Shown here: in pieces, positions 53,778-61,532 of the stretch | How positions within the stretch are numbered: the stretch's first letter is position 1 | How the letters are laid out: the number at the start of each line of letters is the position of its first letter | NCBI RefSeq assembly: GCF_003865135.1 | Contig: NZ_BHZC01000001.1 | Location: 7,378,001-7,442,000, forward strand | Length of the DNA: 64,000 bases | Source of the DNA: Streptomyces chrestomyceticus JCM 4735 | Lineage (GTDB): Bacteria > Actinomycetota > Actinomycetes > Streptomycetales > Streptomycetaceae | Direction: 5' to 3' | Made by a program: the position numbers and the translations under genes | Notes under the pieces: model-generated | Told to the model about the DNA's origin: nothing | The model's input: only the letters and a program-made list of their open reading frames with translations | The model's database searches: none

Positions 53778-54367
53778 TGCCGTTTTCCGGTGTTGCGAAC
53801 GGACGGCGTGGGACGCGGATCCGGCGGTCGGCAAAAGAATAGGAAAGGAGGCTGTGTAAATACTGCCGGACGGGTGGGCGTCGGTCGGGTGGCAGTGGCG
53901 CCCGGCGCGGTGACCTCCGAAGACGGCGCGGACAAGCGCCAAGGGAATCGTTTTCATGAAGCAGTGCGGGCCGTTGAAATGTTGACGGGAATGTCATGCG
54001 AACCGTTCATTCGAAGGGGTGTGAGGCACCTCTCAGGAGAGTCGCTTTCCAGGAAAGTGACCGCCAAATGTCCGGTATGGGGGTGTTTCGTCGGCGTGGT
54101 GTGCGACGACTTCGAGAAGTCGGCGGCCCTTTGCCGAAATGCACTTCCGGCTTTTCCCGTTCGACGGTCGGAACGGATTTGCCAAGCCCGTTGCGGCTGG
54201 CTCTAATGATGCATCAGCCCCGTGGCCGAAAAGAATCCGGCGAGCCGCCGGTGAGCCGCGCGCCGTGCAGTTCCGGCGGGCGGTGCGAGGGCTTCCGTGC
54301 TGCCGCCCCGTGGAGGGGGCGGGGCGGCAGCACGGTGCGCGGGCCGCGCGCGGAGCAACGACAGGGA
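53778..54367. other. 590-nt A/T-richer region without a clear gene
   Basis: From 53830 to 54220 the base composition drops markedly (for example GCAAAAGAATAGGAAAGGAGG, TTGAAATGTTGACGGGAATGTC, TTTGCCGAAATGC). A short TTGAAATGTTGAC run and AGGAAAGGAGG (53834-53850 region) look like control elements, but the open frames here have no coding bias. It may be a degenerate gene or a long regulatory region. Confidence 0.4.
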
Positions 54368-54405
54368 CCGGCCCCCGGGCATCCGTGGGGATGCCCGGGG
54401 GCCGG
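54368..54405 (-). terminator. terminator of the subtilisin-inhibitor gene
   Basis: 17-bp perfect stem, 54368-54384 with 54389-54405 (CCGGCCCCCGGGCATCC / GGATGCCCGGGGGCCGG), GTGG loop; positioned after the inhibitor stop on the minus strand. Confidence 0.85.
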
Positions 54406-54468
54406 CCGGTGGTGCGGCGGCGAGGAGGCGGCCGCACCGTTCAGCGGGTCACCGCCCGGTCGGGGCCG

Positions 54469-54894
54469 TCAGAACTCGAAGACCAGGCCCTTGCCGCCCT
54501 CCATCGCGCAGGGGTTGGCGAAGGTGTGCTCGTAGGCGACGCGGCGTCCCTGCCAGACACCGTTAGCGGTGACCGTGACGGGGTTCCACTCCTTGGTGCA
54601 CATACGGTCCGCCGCGGACTTGGTGATCGCGTCGAAGTCGCCGTTCGCGGTGCGCAACTGAGCGCAGGCGGCACGCGCCGCCGGGTGCGTACCGGTTCCG
54701 GACGAGCTACAGCTCAGCGTCACCGCGCGCTGGATGGAGGCCGTAGCGGCGTTGTCCCCGTACCCCACGGTGAGGACCAACTCCGAGGGTGCGTACAGGC
54801 TCTTCGGCGTCGCGGGCTGCGCCTGGGCCGTGGTGGCCAGGCCGCCGAGCACGAGCGCCGCGCCGAGCGCGATCCCCCCAGTGATGTACCGCAT
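54469..54894 (-). CDS. Secreted subtilisin inhibitor (SSI family, I16)
   Basis: 141-residue precursor from ATG 54894 with GAAGGAGAG 6 nt upstream. Signal peptide ([25 protein letters not shown]), then an SSI fold: [38 protein letters not shown] and the reactive loop in [35 protein letters not shown]. By alignment with the classical SSI loop MCPMVYDPV the P1 residue here is Lys (MCTKEWNPV), which predicts trypsin-like targets in addition to subtilisins. Four Cys pair as in SSI. Encoded near two secreted proteases, a plausible control of extracellular proteolysis. Confidence 0.95.
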   Translation of the reverse strand: MRYITGGIALGAALVLGGLATTAQAQPATPKSLYAPSELVLTVGYGDNAATASIQRAVTLSCSSSGTGTHPAARAACAQLRTANGDFDAITKSAADRMCTKEWNPVTVTANGVWQGRRVAYEHTFANPCAMEGGKGLVFEF

Positions 54895-55435
54895 TTTCGA
54901 ACTCTCCTTCGGTTGTCGTCTCGAATGCCGGACAGCGAGGAGTCTGGCCGAGGTGCGACAGGAAAGCACATCGATCGGTGACTTCCAGTCGTTGGTTGAA
55001 AACGCTGTGTGCTGGCGTGAAGTGGTGCGACGGGCGTTTCGGTACGTGATGTGTGCTATGCCGTGCGGTCAGCCAGAACGCCGGGGGCGCGCGGTTCCGG
55101 CCGGGTCGGATGTGCGGCGAAAAGCGGCCAACTCCCGTTGTTCGTGGGGGTGCAGGGGGCTCGTGGGGGTTCGCCGCTAATGGCCGAAGTGCGGCTGCCG
55201 ACGGGGCGCGCCGGGGCGTGACGGGGTGCGCGAGGCGTCGGCGGGGCGCGCGGGAGGCGGTCCGCGCCCGCCGCGCGCGCCTCCACCCGTATCACCGTCC
55301 GAACAGCAGTCCGCACCGTCGTCCGCCCTGCCGCCCGGGCGACGGTGCGGGGGAAGCACGCATACGTCCTGACCGGCTCATCTACAGTTCTGGGGACGGT
55401 CCGCCACCTGGTGACACAAGAAGGAATTGACACAT
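54895..55435. other. 541-nt divergent region between the inhibitor gene and htpG
   Basis: No gene is supported. It should contain the inhibitor promoter on the minus strand (54895-55010 is A/T-richer, TTTTCAACCAACGACTGG) and the htpG promoter on the plus strand. No CIRCE- or HAIR-type heat-shock repeat is seen before htpG. Confidence 0.5.
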
Positions 55436-57364
55436 ATGCCGACCGAGACGTTCGAGTTCCAGGTAGAAGCACGCCAGCTCCTGCAGATGATGATCCACTC
55501 GATCTACTCGAACAAGGACGTTTTTCTGCGTGAGCTGATCTCCAACGCCTCCGACGCGCTGGACAAGCTGCGCCTCGAAGCGCTGCGCGACGAGTCGCTC
55601 GACGCCGATGTCTCCGACCTGCACGTCGCCATCGAGACCGATGGTGAGGCCCGGACGCTGACCGTCCGTGACAACGGCATCGGCATGTCGCACGACGAGG
55701 TGGTCCAGCTCATCGGGACGATCGCCAACTCCGGCACCGCGAAGTTCCTCCAGGAGCTGAAGCAGGCCAAGGACGCGGCCACCGCGGAGGGGCTGATCGG
55801 CCAGTTCGGCGTCGGCTTCTACGCCGCGTTCATGGTGGCCGACGAGGTCACGCTGGTCACCCGCCGCGCCGGGCAGAGCGAGGGCACCCGCTGGTCGTCG
55901 ACCGGCGAGGGCACGTACACCGTCGAGCCGGTCGAGGACGCGCCGCAGGGCACCTCGGTGACCCTGCGGCTCAAGCCGGTGGACCAGGAGGACCAGCTCT
56001 TCGACTACACCTCCCGCTGGAAGATCAAGGAGATCGTCAAGCGGTACTCCGACTTCATCACCTGGCCGGTCCGGATGGCCCCCGAGGCACCGGCGGACGG
56101 GGAGCAGGCGGAGGGCGCCGAGGACGGCAAGGCCGCCGCCGAGCCCGAGACGCTCAACTCGATGAAGGCCCTGTGGGCGCGCTCCCGGGACGAGGTGAGC
56201 GACGAGGAGTACCACGAGCTGTACAAGCACATCAGCCACGACTGGTCCGACCCGCTCGAAACGCTCCGGATGCAGGCGGAGGGCACGTTCGAGTACCAGG
56301 CGCTGCTGTTCCTGCCGTCCCGCGCGCCCCAGGACCTGTTCGCGCGTGAGCACCGGCGCGGGGTGCAGCTCTACGTCAAGCGCGTCTTCATCATGGATCA
56401 CTGCGAAGCGCTGCTGCCCGAGTACCTGCGCTTCGTCAAGGGTGTCGTGGACGCCCAGGACCTCTCGCTCAACGTCTCCCGCGAGATCCTCCAGCAGGAC
56501 CGCCAGATCCAGCTCATGCACCGCCGGCTGGTGAAGAAGGTGCTGTCCACCATCAAGGAGATGATGACGCAGCGTCCGGAGAACTACGCCACGTTCTGGG
56601 GCGAGTTCGGCCGGGTCGTCAAGGAGGGTCTGCTCAGCGACCACGAGAACCGCGACGCCATCCTGCGTATCGCCTCCTTCCCCACCACCCACGACCAGGA
56701 GAAGCCGGCCACCCTCCAGCAGTACGTCGAGCGCATGAAGGAGGGCCAGGAGCACATCTACTTCATGACCGGCGAGTCCCGTACCGCCATCGAGAACTCG
56801 CCGCACATGGAAGCCTTCCGGGACAAGGGCTACGAGGTGCTGCTGCTGACCGACCCGGTCGACGAGGTGTGGGTCGAGACCGTCCCCGAGTTCGACGGCA
56901 AGGAGCTGCGGTCGATCGCCAAGGGCGAGGCGGACCTCGCGAAGGAGGAGTCCGAGGAGGACAAGGCCGAGCGGGCCAAGCGGCAGGAGGACTTCGCCGG
57001 TCTGCTGACCTGGATGACGGAGCGGCTCGGCGACGAGGTCAAGGAGGTACGGCTGTCCTCCCGGCTGACCGTCTCCCCGGCCTGCGTCGTCTCGGACACC
57101 GACGACGTGACCCCGGCCCTGCGGAACATGTACCGCGCCATGGGCCAGGAACTGCCCGAGGCCAAGCGCATCCTGGAGCTCAACCCGGGCCACCCGCTGG
57201 TCGAGGGCCTGCGCAAGGCCCAGGCCGAGCGCCCCGACGACGCGGACCTCGCCGGTACGGCCGAACTGCTGCACGGCATGGCGCTGCTCGCCGAGGGCGG
57301 CGAACTGAGCGACCCGGCGCGCTTCACCAAGCTGGTGGCGGAGCGGCTGGAGCGCGCACTGTAA
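55436..57364 (+). CDS. htpG: Molecular chaperone HtpG (Hsp90)
   Basis: 642 residues. ATG 55436 is 10 nt after AAGAAGGA; TTG 55427 is less likely. N-terminal GHKL ATPase domain: ELISNASDALDKLR, VRDNGIGMSHDEVVQLIGTIANSGT and GQFGVGFYAAFMVAD. Middle domain with FDYTSRWKIKEIVKRYSDFI and LYVKRVFIMDHCEALLPEYLRFVKGVVDAQDLSLNVSREIL; C-terminal dimerisation region. Chaperones proteins during stress. A charged insertion (EQAEGAEDGKAAAEPE, about 220-240) corresponds to the variable linker. Single gene, closed by a hairpin. Confidence 0.97.
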   Translation: MPTETFEFQVEARQLLQMMIHSIYSNKDVFLRELISNASDALDKLRLEALRDESLDADVSDLHVAIETDGEARTLTVRDNGIGMSHDEVVQLIGTIANSGTAKFLQELKQAKDAATAEGLIGQFGVGFYAAFMVADEVTLVTRRAGQSEGTRWSSTGEGTYTVEPVEDAPQGTSVTLRLKPVDQEDQLFDYTSRWKIKEIVKRYSDFITWPVRMAPEAPADGEQAEGAEDGKAAAEPETLNSMKALWARSRDEVSDEEYHELYKHISHDWSDPLETLRMQAEGTFEYQALLFLPSRAPQDLFAREHRRGVQLYVKRVFIMDHCEALLPEYLRFVKGVVDAQDLSLNVSREILQQDRQIQLMHRRLVKKVLSTIKEMMTQRPENYATFWGEFGRVVKEGLLSDHENRDAILRIASFPTTHDQEKPATLQQYVERMKEGQEHIYFMTGESRTAIENSPHMEAFRDKGYEVLLLTDPVDEVWVETVPEFDGKELRSIAKGEADLAKEESEEDKAERAKRQEDFAGLLTWMTERLGDEVKEVRLSSRLTVSPACVVSDTDDVTPALRNMYRAMGQELPEAKRILELNPGHPLVEGLRKAQAERPDDADLAGTAELLHGMALLAEGGELSDPARFTKLVAERLERAL

Positions 57365-57394
57365 GCGCCTCGGCAAGGCTCGTTCCGTAAGACT

Positions 57395-57423
57395 GCCGCC
57401 GGGTCCTTCATGGGCCCGGCGGC
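57395..57423 (+). terminator. terminator after htpG
   Basis: GCCGCCGGG (57395-57403) pairs with CCCGGCGGC (57415-57423), with flanking GACT/GTC able to extend the stem; 30 nt after the htpG stop and shared with the convergent TetR gene. Confidence 0.75.
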
Positions 57424-57544
57424 GTCATGTCCGGGGCCGGGCGGGCTGTGCGGGCCGGACGGTGGCGTCGCCCGACGCCGGTCAGCGGTGCGGCGCGGGG
57501 GGGCCGGTGCCGGTCAGCCGTACGGCGCGGGGCCCGGGCACCGG

Positions 57545-58252
57545 TCAGGCATGCCGCTCGGCCGTCCGGCGCCGGTCCAGCCCGGACAGACCGGCCGTCA
57601 ACGCGCGCATCCCCCGACCCACCAGCTCAGCAGGATCACCCGCCTCCCCTTCCCCTTCCCCGTCCCCTTCTCCCTCCGCAGCCCACGTCTCCACCGCGAC
57701 CCGCATCGCGGTGTTCGCGGCCGCCGCCGCGAGCCGCACCTCCGCCGGCCCGCCGTCCGTCAGCCCGGCGAGGACGGGGATCAGCGCCTCCTCGGAGTCG
57801 TGGTGCACCCGGTGCCAGACCGACCGCAGCGCCGGATCGTCCCGCATCGCCCGCAACAGCCCGCGCGTCCACCGCAGCGCCTCGGCGGCCCGTTCGTCGG
57901 ACGGCGTCAGCGCCTGTCGGGCCGCCCGCTCCAGCACGTCCCGTACGGACCGGCCGTCCGCCTCCGCTGCCATCCGGCGCAGATCCGCGAGCCACTGCCG
58001 TACGCCGACGGCCAGCAGCGGCGCGACCGCGTCCTCCTTGGTGCGGAAGTACCGGTAGAAGGTGCGCAGGGCGACACCGGCGGACCGGGCGATGTCGTCG
58101 GCGGTGACGGCGCTGCCCCGCTCGGCGAACAGGGCCGCCGCGGCGCGCGCGATCTCCAACTGGGTCTCCGCCTTGCGCCGCTCGGTCAGGGAGAGGGCGG
58201 CAGGTAGCAGGGGTGCGGGAGCCGGTGCGGTAGGGCGCGGTGCGGTGGGCAT
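57545..58252 (-). CDS. TetR-family transcriptional regulator
   Basis: 235 residues. N-terminal HTH: TQLEIARAAAALFAERGSAVTADDIARSAGVALRTFYRYFRTKEDAVAPLL. Divergent ligand domain, ending in an acidic EGEGDGEGEGEAGDP linker and basic tail. It is divergently transcribed from the SDR gene; the 128-nt gap holds a perfect GTGGCAC/GTGCCAC palindrome. It therefore very likely represses the SDR gene and itself. Confidence 0.93.
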   Translation of the reverse strand: MPTAPRPTAPAPAPLLPAALSLTERRKAETQLEIARAAAALFAERGSAVTADDIARSAGVALRTFYRYFRTKEDAVAPLLAVGVRQWLADLRRMAAEADGRSVRDVLERAARQALTPSDERAAEALRWTRGLLRAMRDDPALRSVWHRVHHDSEEALIPVLAGLTDGGPAEVRLAAAAANTAMRVAVETWAAEGEGDGEGEGEAGDPAELVGRGMRALTAGLSGLDRRRTAERHA

Positions 58253-58300
58253 GGGACGAGCTTACGTCGCCCGTGCATCGGATCGGCACGTCACGCCGAT

Positions 58301-58317
58301 GTGGCACAACGTGCCAC
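58301..58317. promoter_or_regulatory. TetR-type operator between the regulator and SDR gene
   Basis: GTGGCAC (58301-58307), AAC, GTGCCAC (58311-58317): a perfect 7-bp inverted repeat with 3-nt spacing near the middle of the divergent region, the usual size and position for TetR binding. Confidence 0.75.
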
Positions 58318-58380
58318 CTAGGCGTACGGTGCGGATGTCGTCCGCGGCGGACGCGGACACCGAAGGCAGGAGAGAGCCAC

Positions 58381-59145
58381 ATGGAGCGCTTCGACGGACG
58401 CCGCGTGCTGATCACCGGGGCCGGGTCGGGCATCGGGCAGGCCACCGTCCACCGGGTCCTGGCCGAAGGCGGCCGGGTGGTGGCCGCCGACATCAGCGAA
58501 GCCGGGCTGAAGGCCACCGCCGAGCGGGCCGCGGCGGACGGCCACGGCGACCGGCTGAGCACCGCGGTCCTGGACATCGCGGACGAGGCCGCGGCGCGCG
58601 CGGGTGTCGCCGCCGCCGTCGAGGAGCTGGGCGGCCTGGACGTCCTGGTCAACGCGGCGGGCATCCTGCGCGCCTCGCACACCCACGAGACCACCCTGGA
58701 CGCCTTCAACCGGATCATCGCGGTCAACCTGACCGGCACCTTCCTGATGATCCGCGAGGCACTGCCCGCACTGCTGCGCGGCCGGGCACCGGTGGTGGTC
58801 AACTTCAGCTCCACCTCCGCCGCGTTCGCGCACCCCTACATGGCGGCCTACGCGGCCAGCAAGGGCGGCATCCAGTCCATGACCCACGCCATCGCGAGCG
58901 AGTACGCCAAGCAGGGGCTGCGCGCGGTGTGTGTGGCACCGGGCTCGGTGCGCTCCGGCATGACCGACGACCCGGGCCTGCCCGCAGACGCCGACATGAC
59001 CCTGTTCGCAAAGCTGCTGCCGGCCATCGGCGAGGGCTTCGCACCCCCGGAGACGGTCGCGGGCGTCATCGCGATGCTGGCTTCCGAGGACGGCGCGTTC
59101 ATCACCGGTACGGAGATACGTATCGACGGTGGGACACACATGTGA
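58381..59145 (+). CDS. SDR-family oxidoreductase
   Basis: 254 residues, classical short-chain dehydrogenase: cofactor motif VLITGAGSGIGQATVHRVL, NAAG as VLVNAAGILRAS, catalytic Ser in NFSSTSAAF and YxxxK in YMAAYAASKGG, then VCVAPGSVRSGMTD and the C-terminal TGTEIRIDGGTHM. Uses NAD(P)H on an alcohol/ketone; substrate unknown. ATG 58381 with AGGAGAGAG upstream. Regulated by the divergent TetR gene. Confidence 0.95.
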   Translation: MERFDGRRVLITGAGSGIGQATVHRVLAEGGRVVAADISEAGLKATAERAAADGHGDRLSTAVLDIADEAAARAGVAAAVEELGGLDVLVNAAGILRASHTHETTLDAFNRIIAVNLTGTFLMIREALPALLRGRAPVVVNFSSTSAAFAHPYMAAYAASKGGIQSMTHAIASEYAKQGLRAVCVAPGSVRSGMTDDPGLPADADMTLFAKLLPAIGEGFAPPETVAGVIAMLASEDGAFITGTEIRIDGGTHM

Positions 59146-59286
59146 GATGCGCCCCGAGCGTCGAAAGCCGGTACGGCGGCTGATTCCGGGGCGCGGGTCA
59201 GGCGGACGCGGAGCTGCCCGCGGCGCTCTCGTCCCAGTCATGCGGAATCGCCCCTCCGCTCCGTGCCGGATGCGTATCTTTGCGTC

Positions 59287-60249
59287 ATGGAGCGCATGAG
59301 GGCAGCCGTCGTTCAGGCCGGGTCCCCGTTGTTCGAGACGGGGGAGGCGCTGGCGAGAGCGCAGCGGCTCATCAGTGCGGCGGCGGAGGAAGGTGCGGGG
59401 CTCGTGGTGCTGCCGGAGGCGTTTCTCGGCGGTTATCCCAAGGGGCTGGATTTTGGCGTGACGGTGGGGGCGCGGTCGCCGCTCGGGCGGGAGGAGTTCC
59501 GGCGGTACTGGGACGCGGCGATCGATGTGCCCGGGCCCGAGACCGAGGCGCTGGGGGCGCTGACGCGGGAACTGGGGTGTCACGCCGTGGTCGGAGGCGT
59601 CGAGCGCAGTGGCCGTACCTTGTACTGCGTGGCGCTGTTCTTCGGGCCGGGCGGGCTGCTGGGCAAGCACCGCAAGCTGATGCCGACCGGGTCCGAGCGG
59701 CTGATCTGGGGTCTCGGCGACGGCTCGTCGATGCCGGTGATCGAGATGGGGCGTGCGCGGGTGGGGTCGGCCATCTGCTGGGAGAACTACATGCCGCTGT
59801 TCCGTACCGCGATGTACACCAAGAACGTGGACATCTGGTGCGCGCCCACCGTGGACGACCGGGAGAACTGGCAGGCGACGATGCGGCATGTGGCGCTGGA
59901 GGGCCGCTGCTTCGTGCTCAGTGCCTGTCAGTATCTGACGCGCGCGGACATGCCGGCGGACGTCCACCCCGTACAGGGGGACGAGCCGGACACCGTGCTG
60001 ATCGGTGGGGGCAGTGTGATCATTTCTCCGCTCGGGGAGGTGCTGGCCGGGCCGCTGCGGGACAAGGAGGGCATCCTCACCGCCGAGCTGGACCTGGCCG
60101 AACTCGCGCGGGCGCGCTTCGATTTGGATGTGACGGGGCACTACGCCCGGCCGGACGTCTTCGCGCTCCACGTCGACGAGCGCGCGAAGGAGGGCGCCGT
60201 CCTGAGCGACTACGGCAGTCAGCCGCCCGCTTCCTCCCCGGCGCAGTAG
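59287..60249 (+). CDS. Nitrilase (C-N hydrolase superfamily)
   Basis: 320 residues from ATG 59287 (ATG 59296 is also possible). Catalytic triad Glu (VVLPEAFLGGYPKG), Lys (GKHRKLMPTGSERLIWG) and Cys (GSAICWENYMPLFR) are intact; the CWENYMPL and KHRKLMPT motifs place it in the true nitrilase branch rather than amidases. Hydrolyses nitriles to carboxylic acids plus ammonia. DNA composition is slightly less GC-biased than its neighbours. Its 3' end overlaps the convergent ATP-grasp gene by 31 nt. Confidence 0.93.
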   Translation: MERMRAAVVQAGSPLFETGEALARAQRLISAAAEEGAGLVVLPEAFLGGYPKGLDFGVTVGARSPLGREEFRRYWDAAIDVPGPETEALGALTRELGCHAVVGGVERSGRTLYCVALFFGPGGLLGKHRKLMPTGSERLIWGLGDGSSMPVIEMGRARVGSAICWENYMPLFRTAMYTKNVDIWCAPTVDDRENWQATMRHVALEGRCFVLSACQYLTRADMPADVHPVQGDEPDTVLIGGGSVIISPLGEVLAGPLRDKEGILTAELDLAELARARFDLDVTGHYARPDVFALHVDERAKEGAVLSDYGSQPPASSPAQ

Positions 60250-61532
60250 AGAAGGCGGTCACGGACCCATGCGGGGTCGTCGTGCTCGACCGTCACACGG
60301 CCCAGGACGGCGGCGTGGCGGCGGCGGTCCGACGCGAGGCCGGCGAGTTCCCGTTCGGTGAACCCGTCGGGCCCGGGCACGGGCGGGCTGGCCTGGATCT
60401 GCACCTGTTGCGCCGGGAGGGTCTCGGCGCGGGCCAGTTGGCGCGGGTCCGTGACCAGCAGTTGACCGGCCGCGGGACGGCGCCGGCCGCTGTCCGGTGG
60501 CCCTCCGGGCGCCTTGCGTTCGAGGTGCGCGGCGAAGGCCTGTTCCGCCCAGTCCAGGCCGGAGACGCGGGTGACGAGTGCCTCCAGCCCGAAGCCCGAG
60601 AGCCGGAACCCCATCTCGATGAAGAACAGACCCCGGTCGTTCTGGATCACGTCTACGTGGAAGGGACCTTCCGCATAGCCGGTGGCGCTCACGCAGTCCT
60701 GCGCCAGTGCCGTGAGCCCCGGCGGCGCGGCCGGTCCGGGGGCCGCGAGGTGGCAGGTTTCCCTGAACCCCTGGAGTGTCCCGTTCCGTTCGGGCAGGAC
60801 GACCTTCTCGCAGAAGGTGAGGAGCCGGGCCCGGCCGTTCCAGGCGATGCCCTGCACGGAGTACTCCGTACCGGGGACATGTTCCTCCACGAGCAGGCCG
60901 CTGAAGGCCGCACCGCCGTAGTTGACGGCCGCCGCGGCGTCCCGCAGGGCGAGCGCGCGCTCCGCGCTGTTCCGTACGAGGGTGACGCCGAGGCCGCCCG
61001 CGCCGTCGACCGGCTTGACCACCTGGGGGAAGGAGAGGGCGGCGGGCAGGTCGGACCCGTACGTGCCGAGGCCGTCGGCCTCCTTTCCGTCGGTACCGGC
61101 AGCGGCCGGTGCCACCTGTACGTAGCCGGGCTGGAGTGCTTCGGGCGCGTGCCGGCGCAGCGCGGCGCGTTGCCGTGCCTTGTCCAGAGGGGTGAAGCGC
61201 CGTCCGGTGTACGGCCATGGCGCGACGTGCGCGGCCCTCGCGAAGCGGAACGCGGTCGGCACGTACCGGTCGAAACCCGCGAGCACGAGAGCGGGTACGA
61301 CCTGGGCGGCGCGCAGAGCGCTGCCGACCTGTCCGGTGTCGTCGGGGTCCGCCACCGCCAGCTCCAGGTCGAACGGGAGGCGGTTCAGCCGCCGGCGCCA
61401 CCGCAGGTAGGCGGGGGTCTCGACCAGCACCGCCGGCATGCCGCGCCGACGGGCACAGCGCAGGTACGGGTCCAGGCCGTCCCGCGTGGCACCGATCTGG
61501 ACGAACGCGTCGCGTGCCCCCGCCATGGTCAC
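60219..61532 (-). CDS. ATP-grasp ligase-like enzyme of unknown substrate
   Basis: 437 residues. N-terminal preATP-grasp part (DAFVQIGATRDGLDPYLRCARRRGMPAVLVETP); ATP-grasp elements PQVVKPVDGAGGLGVTLV (lysine and glycine loop), LLVEEHVPGTEYSVQGIAWNG and FHVDVIQNDRGLFFIEMGFRLSG, the last corresponding to the Mg-binding E-x-N/G-x-R. Such enzymes join a carboxylate to an amine via acyl phosphate. GTG 61532 overlaps the PP-loop gene stop as GTGA, so both are one operon. Substrate unknown; it is not an obvious biotin carboxylase, D-Ala ligase or graspetide enzyme. Confidence 0.88.
   Translation of the reverse strand: MTMAGARDAFVQIGATRDGLDPYLRCARRRGMPAVLVETPAYLRWRRRLNRLPFDLELAVADPDDTGQVGSALRAAQVVPALVLAGFDRYVPTAFRFARAAHVAPWPYTGRRFTPLDKARQRAALRRHAPEALQPGYVQVAPAAAGTDGKEADGLGTYGSDLPAALSFPQVVKPVDGAGGLGVTLVRNSAERALALRDAAAAVNYGGAAFSGLLVEEHVPGTEYSVQGIAWNGRARLLTFCEKVVLPERNGTLQGFRETCHLAAPGPAAPPGLTALAQDCVSATGYAEGPFHVDVIQNDRGLFFIEMGFRLSGFGLEALVTRVSGLDWAEQAFAAHLERKAPGGPPDSGRRRPAAGQLLVTDPRQLARAETLPAQQVQIQASPPVPGPDGFTERELAGLASDRRRHAAVLGRVTVEHDDPAWVRDRLLYCAGEEAGG

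Noticed and set aside
53703..54206. 167-codon open frame in the A/T-rich tract
   Set aside because: No ribosome site, no third-position GC preference and it runs through the protease terminator palindrome.
55382..57376. 664-codon antisense frame opposite htpG
   Set aside because: Same reason; htpG is full length with all Hsp90 motifs.
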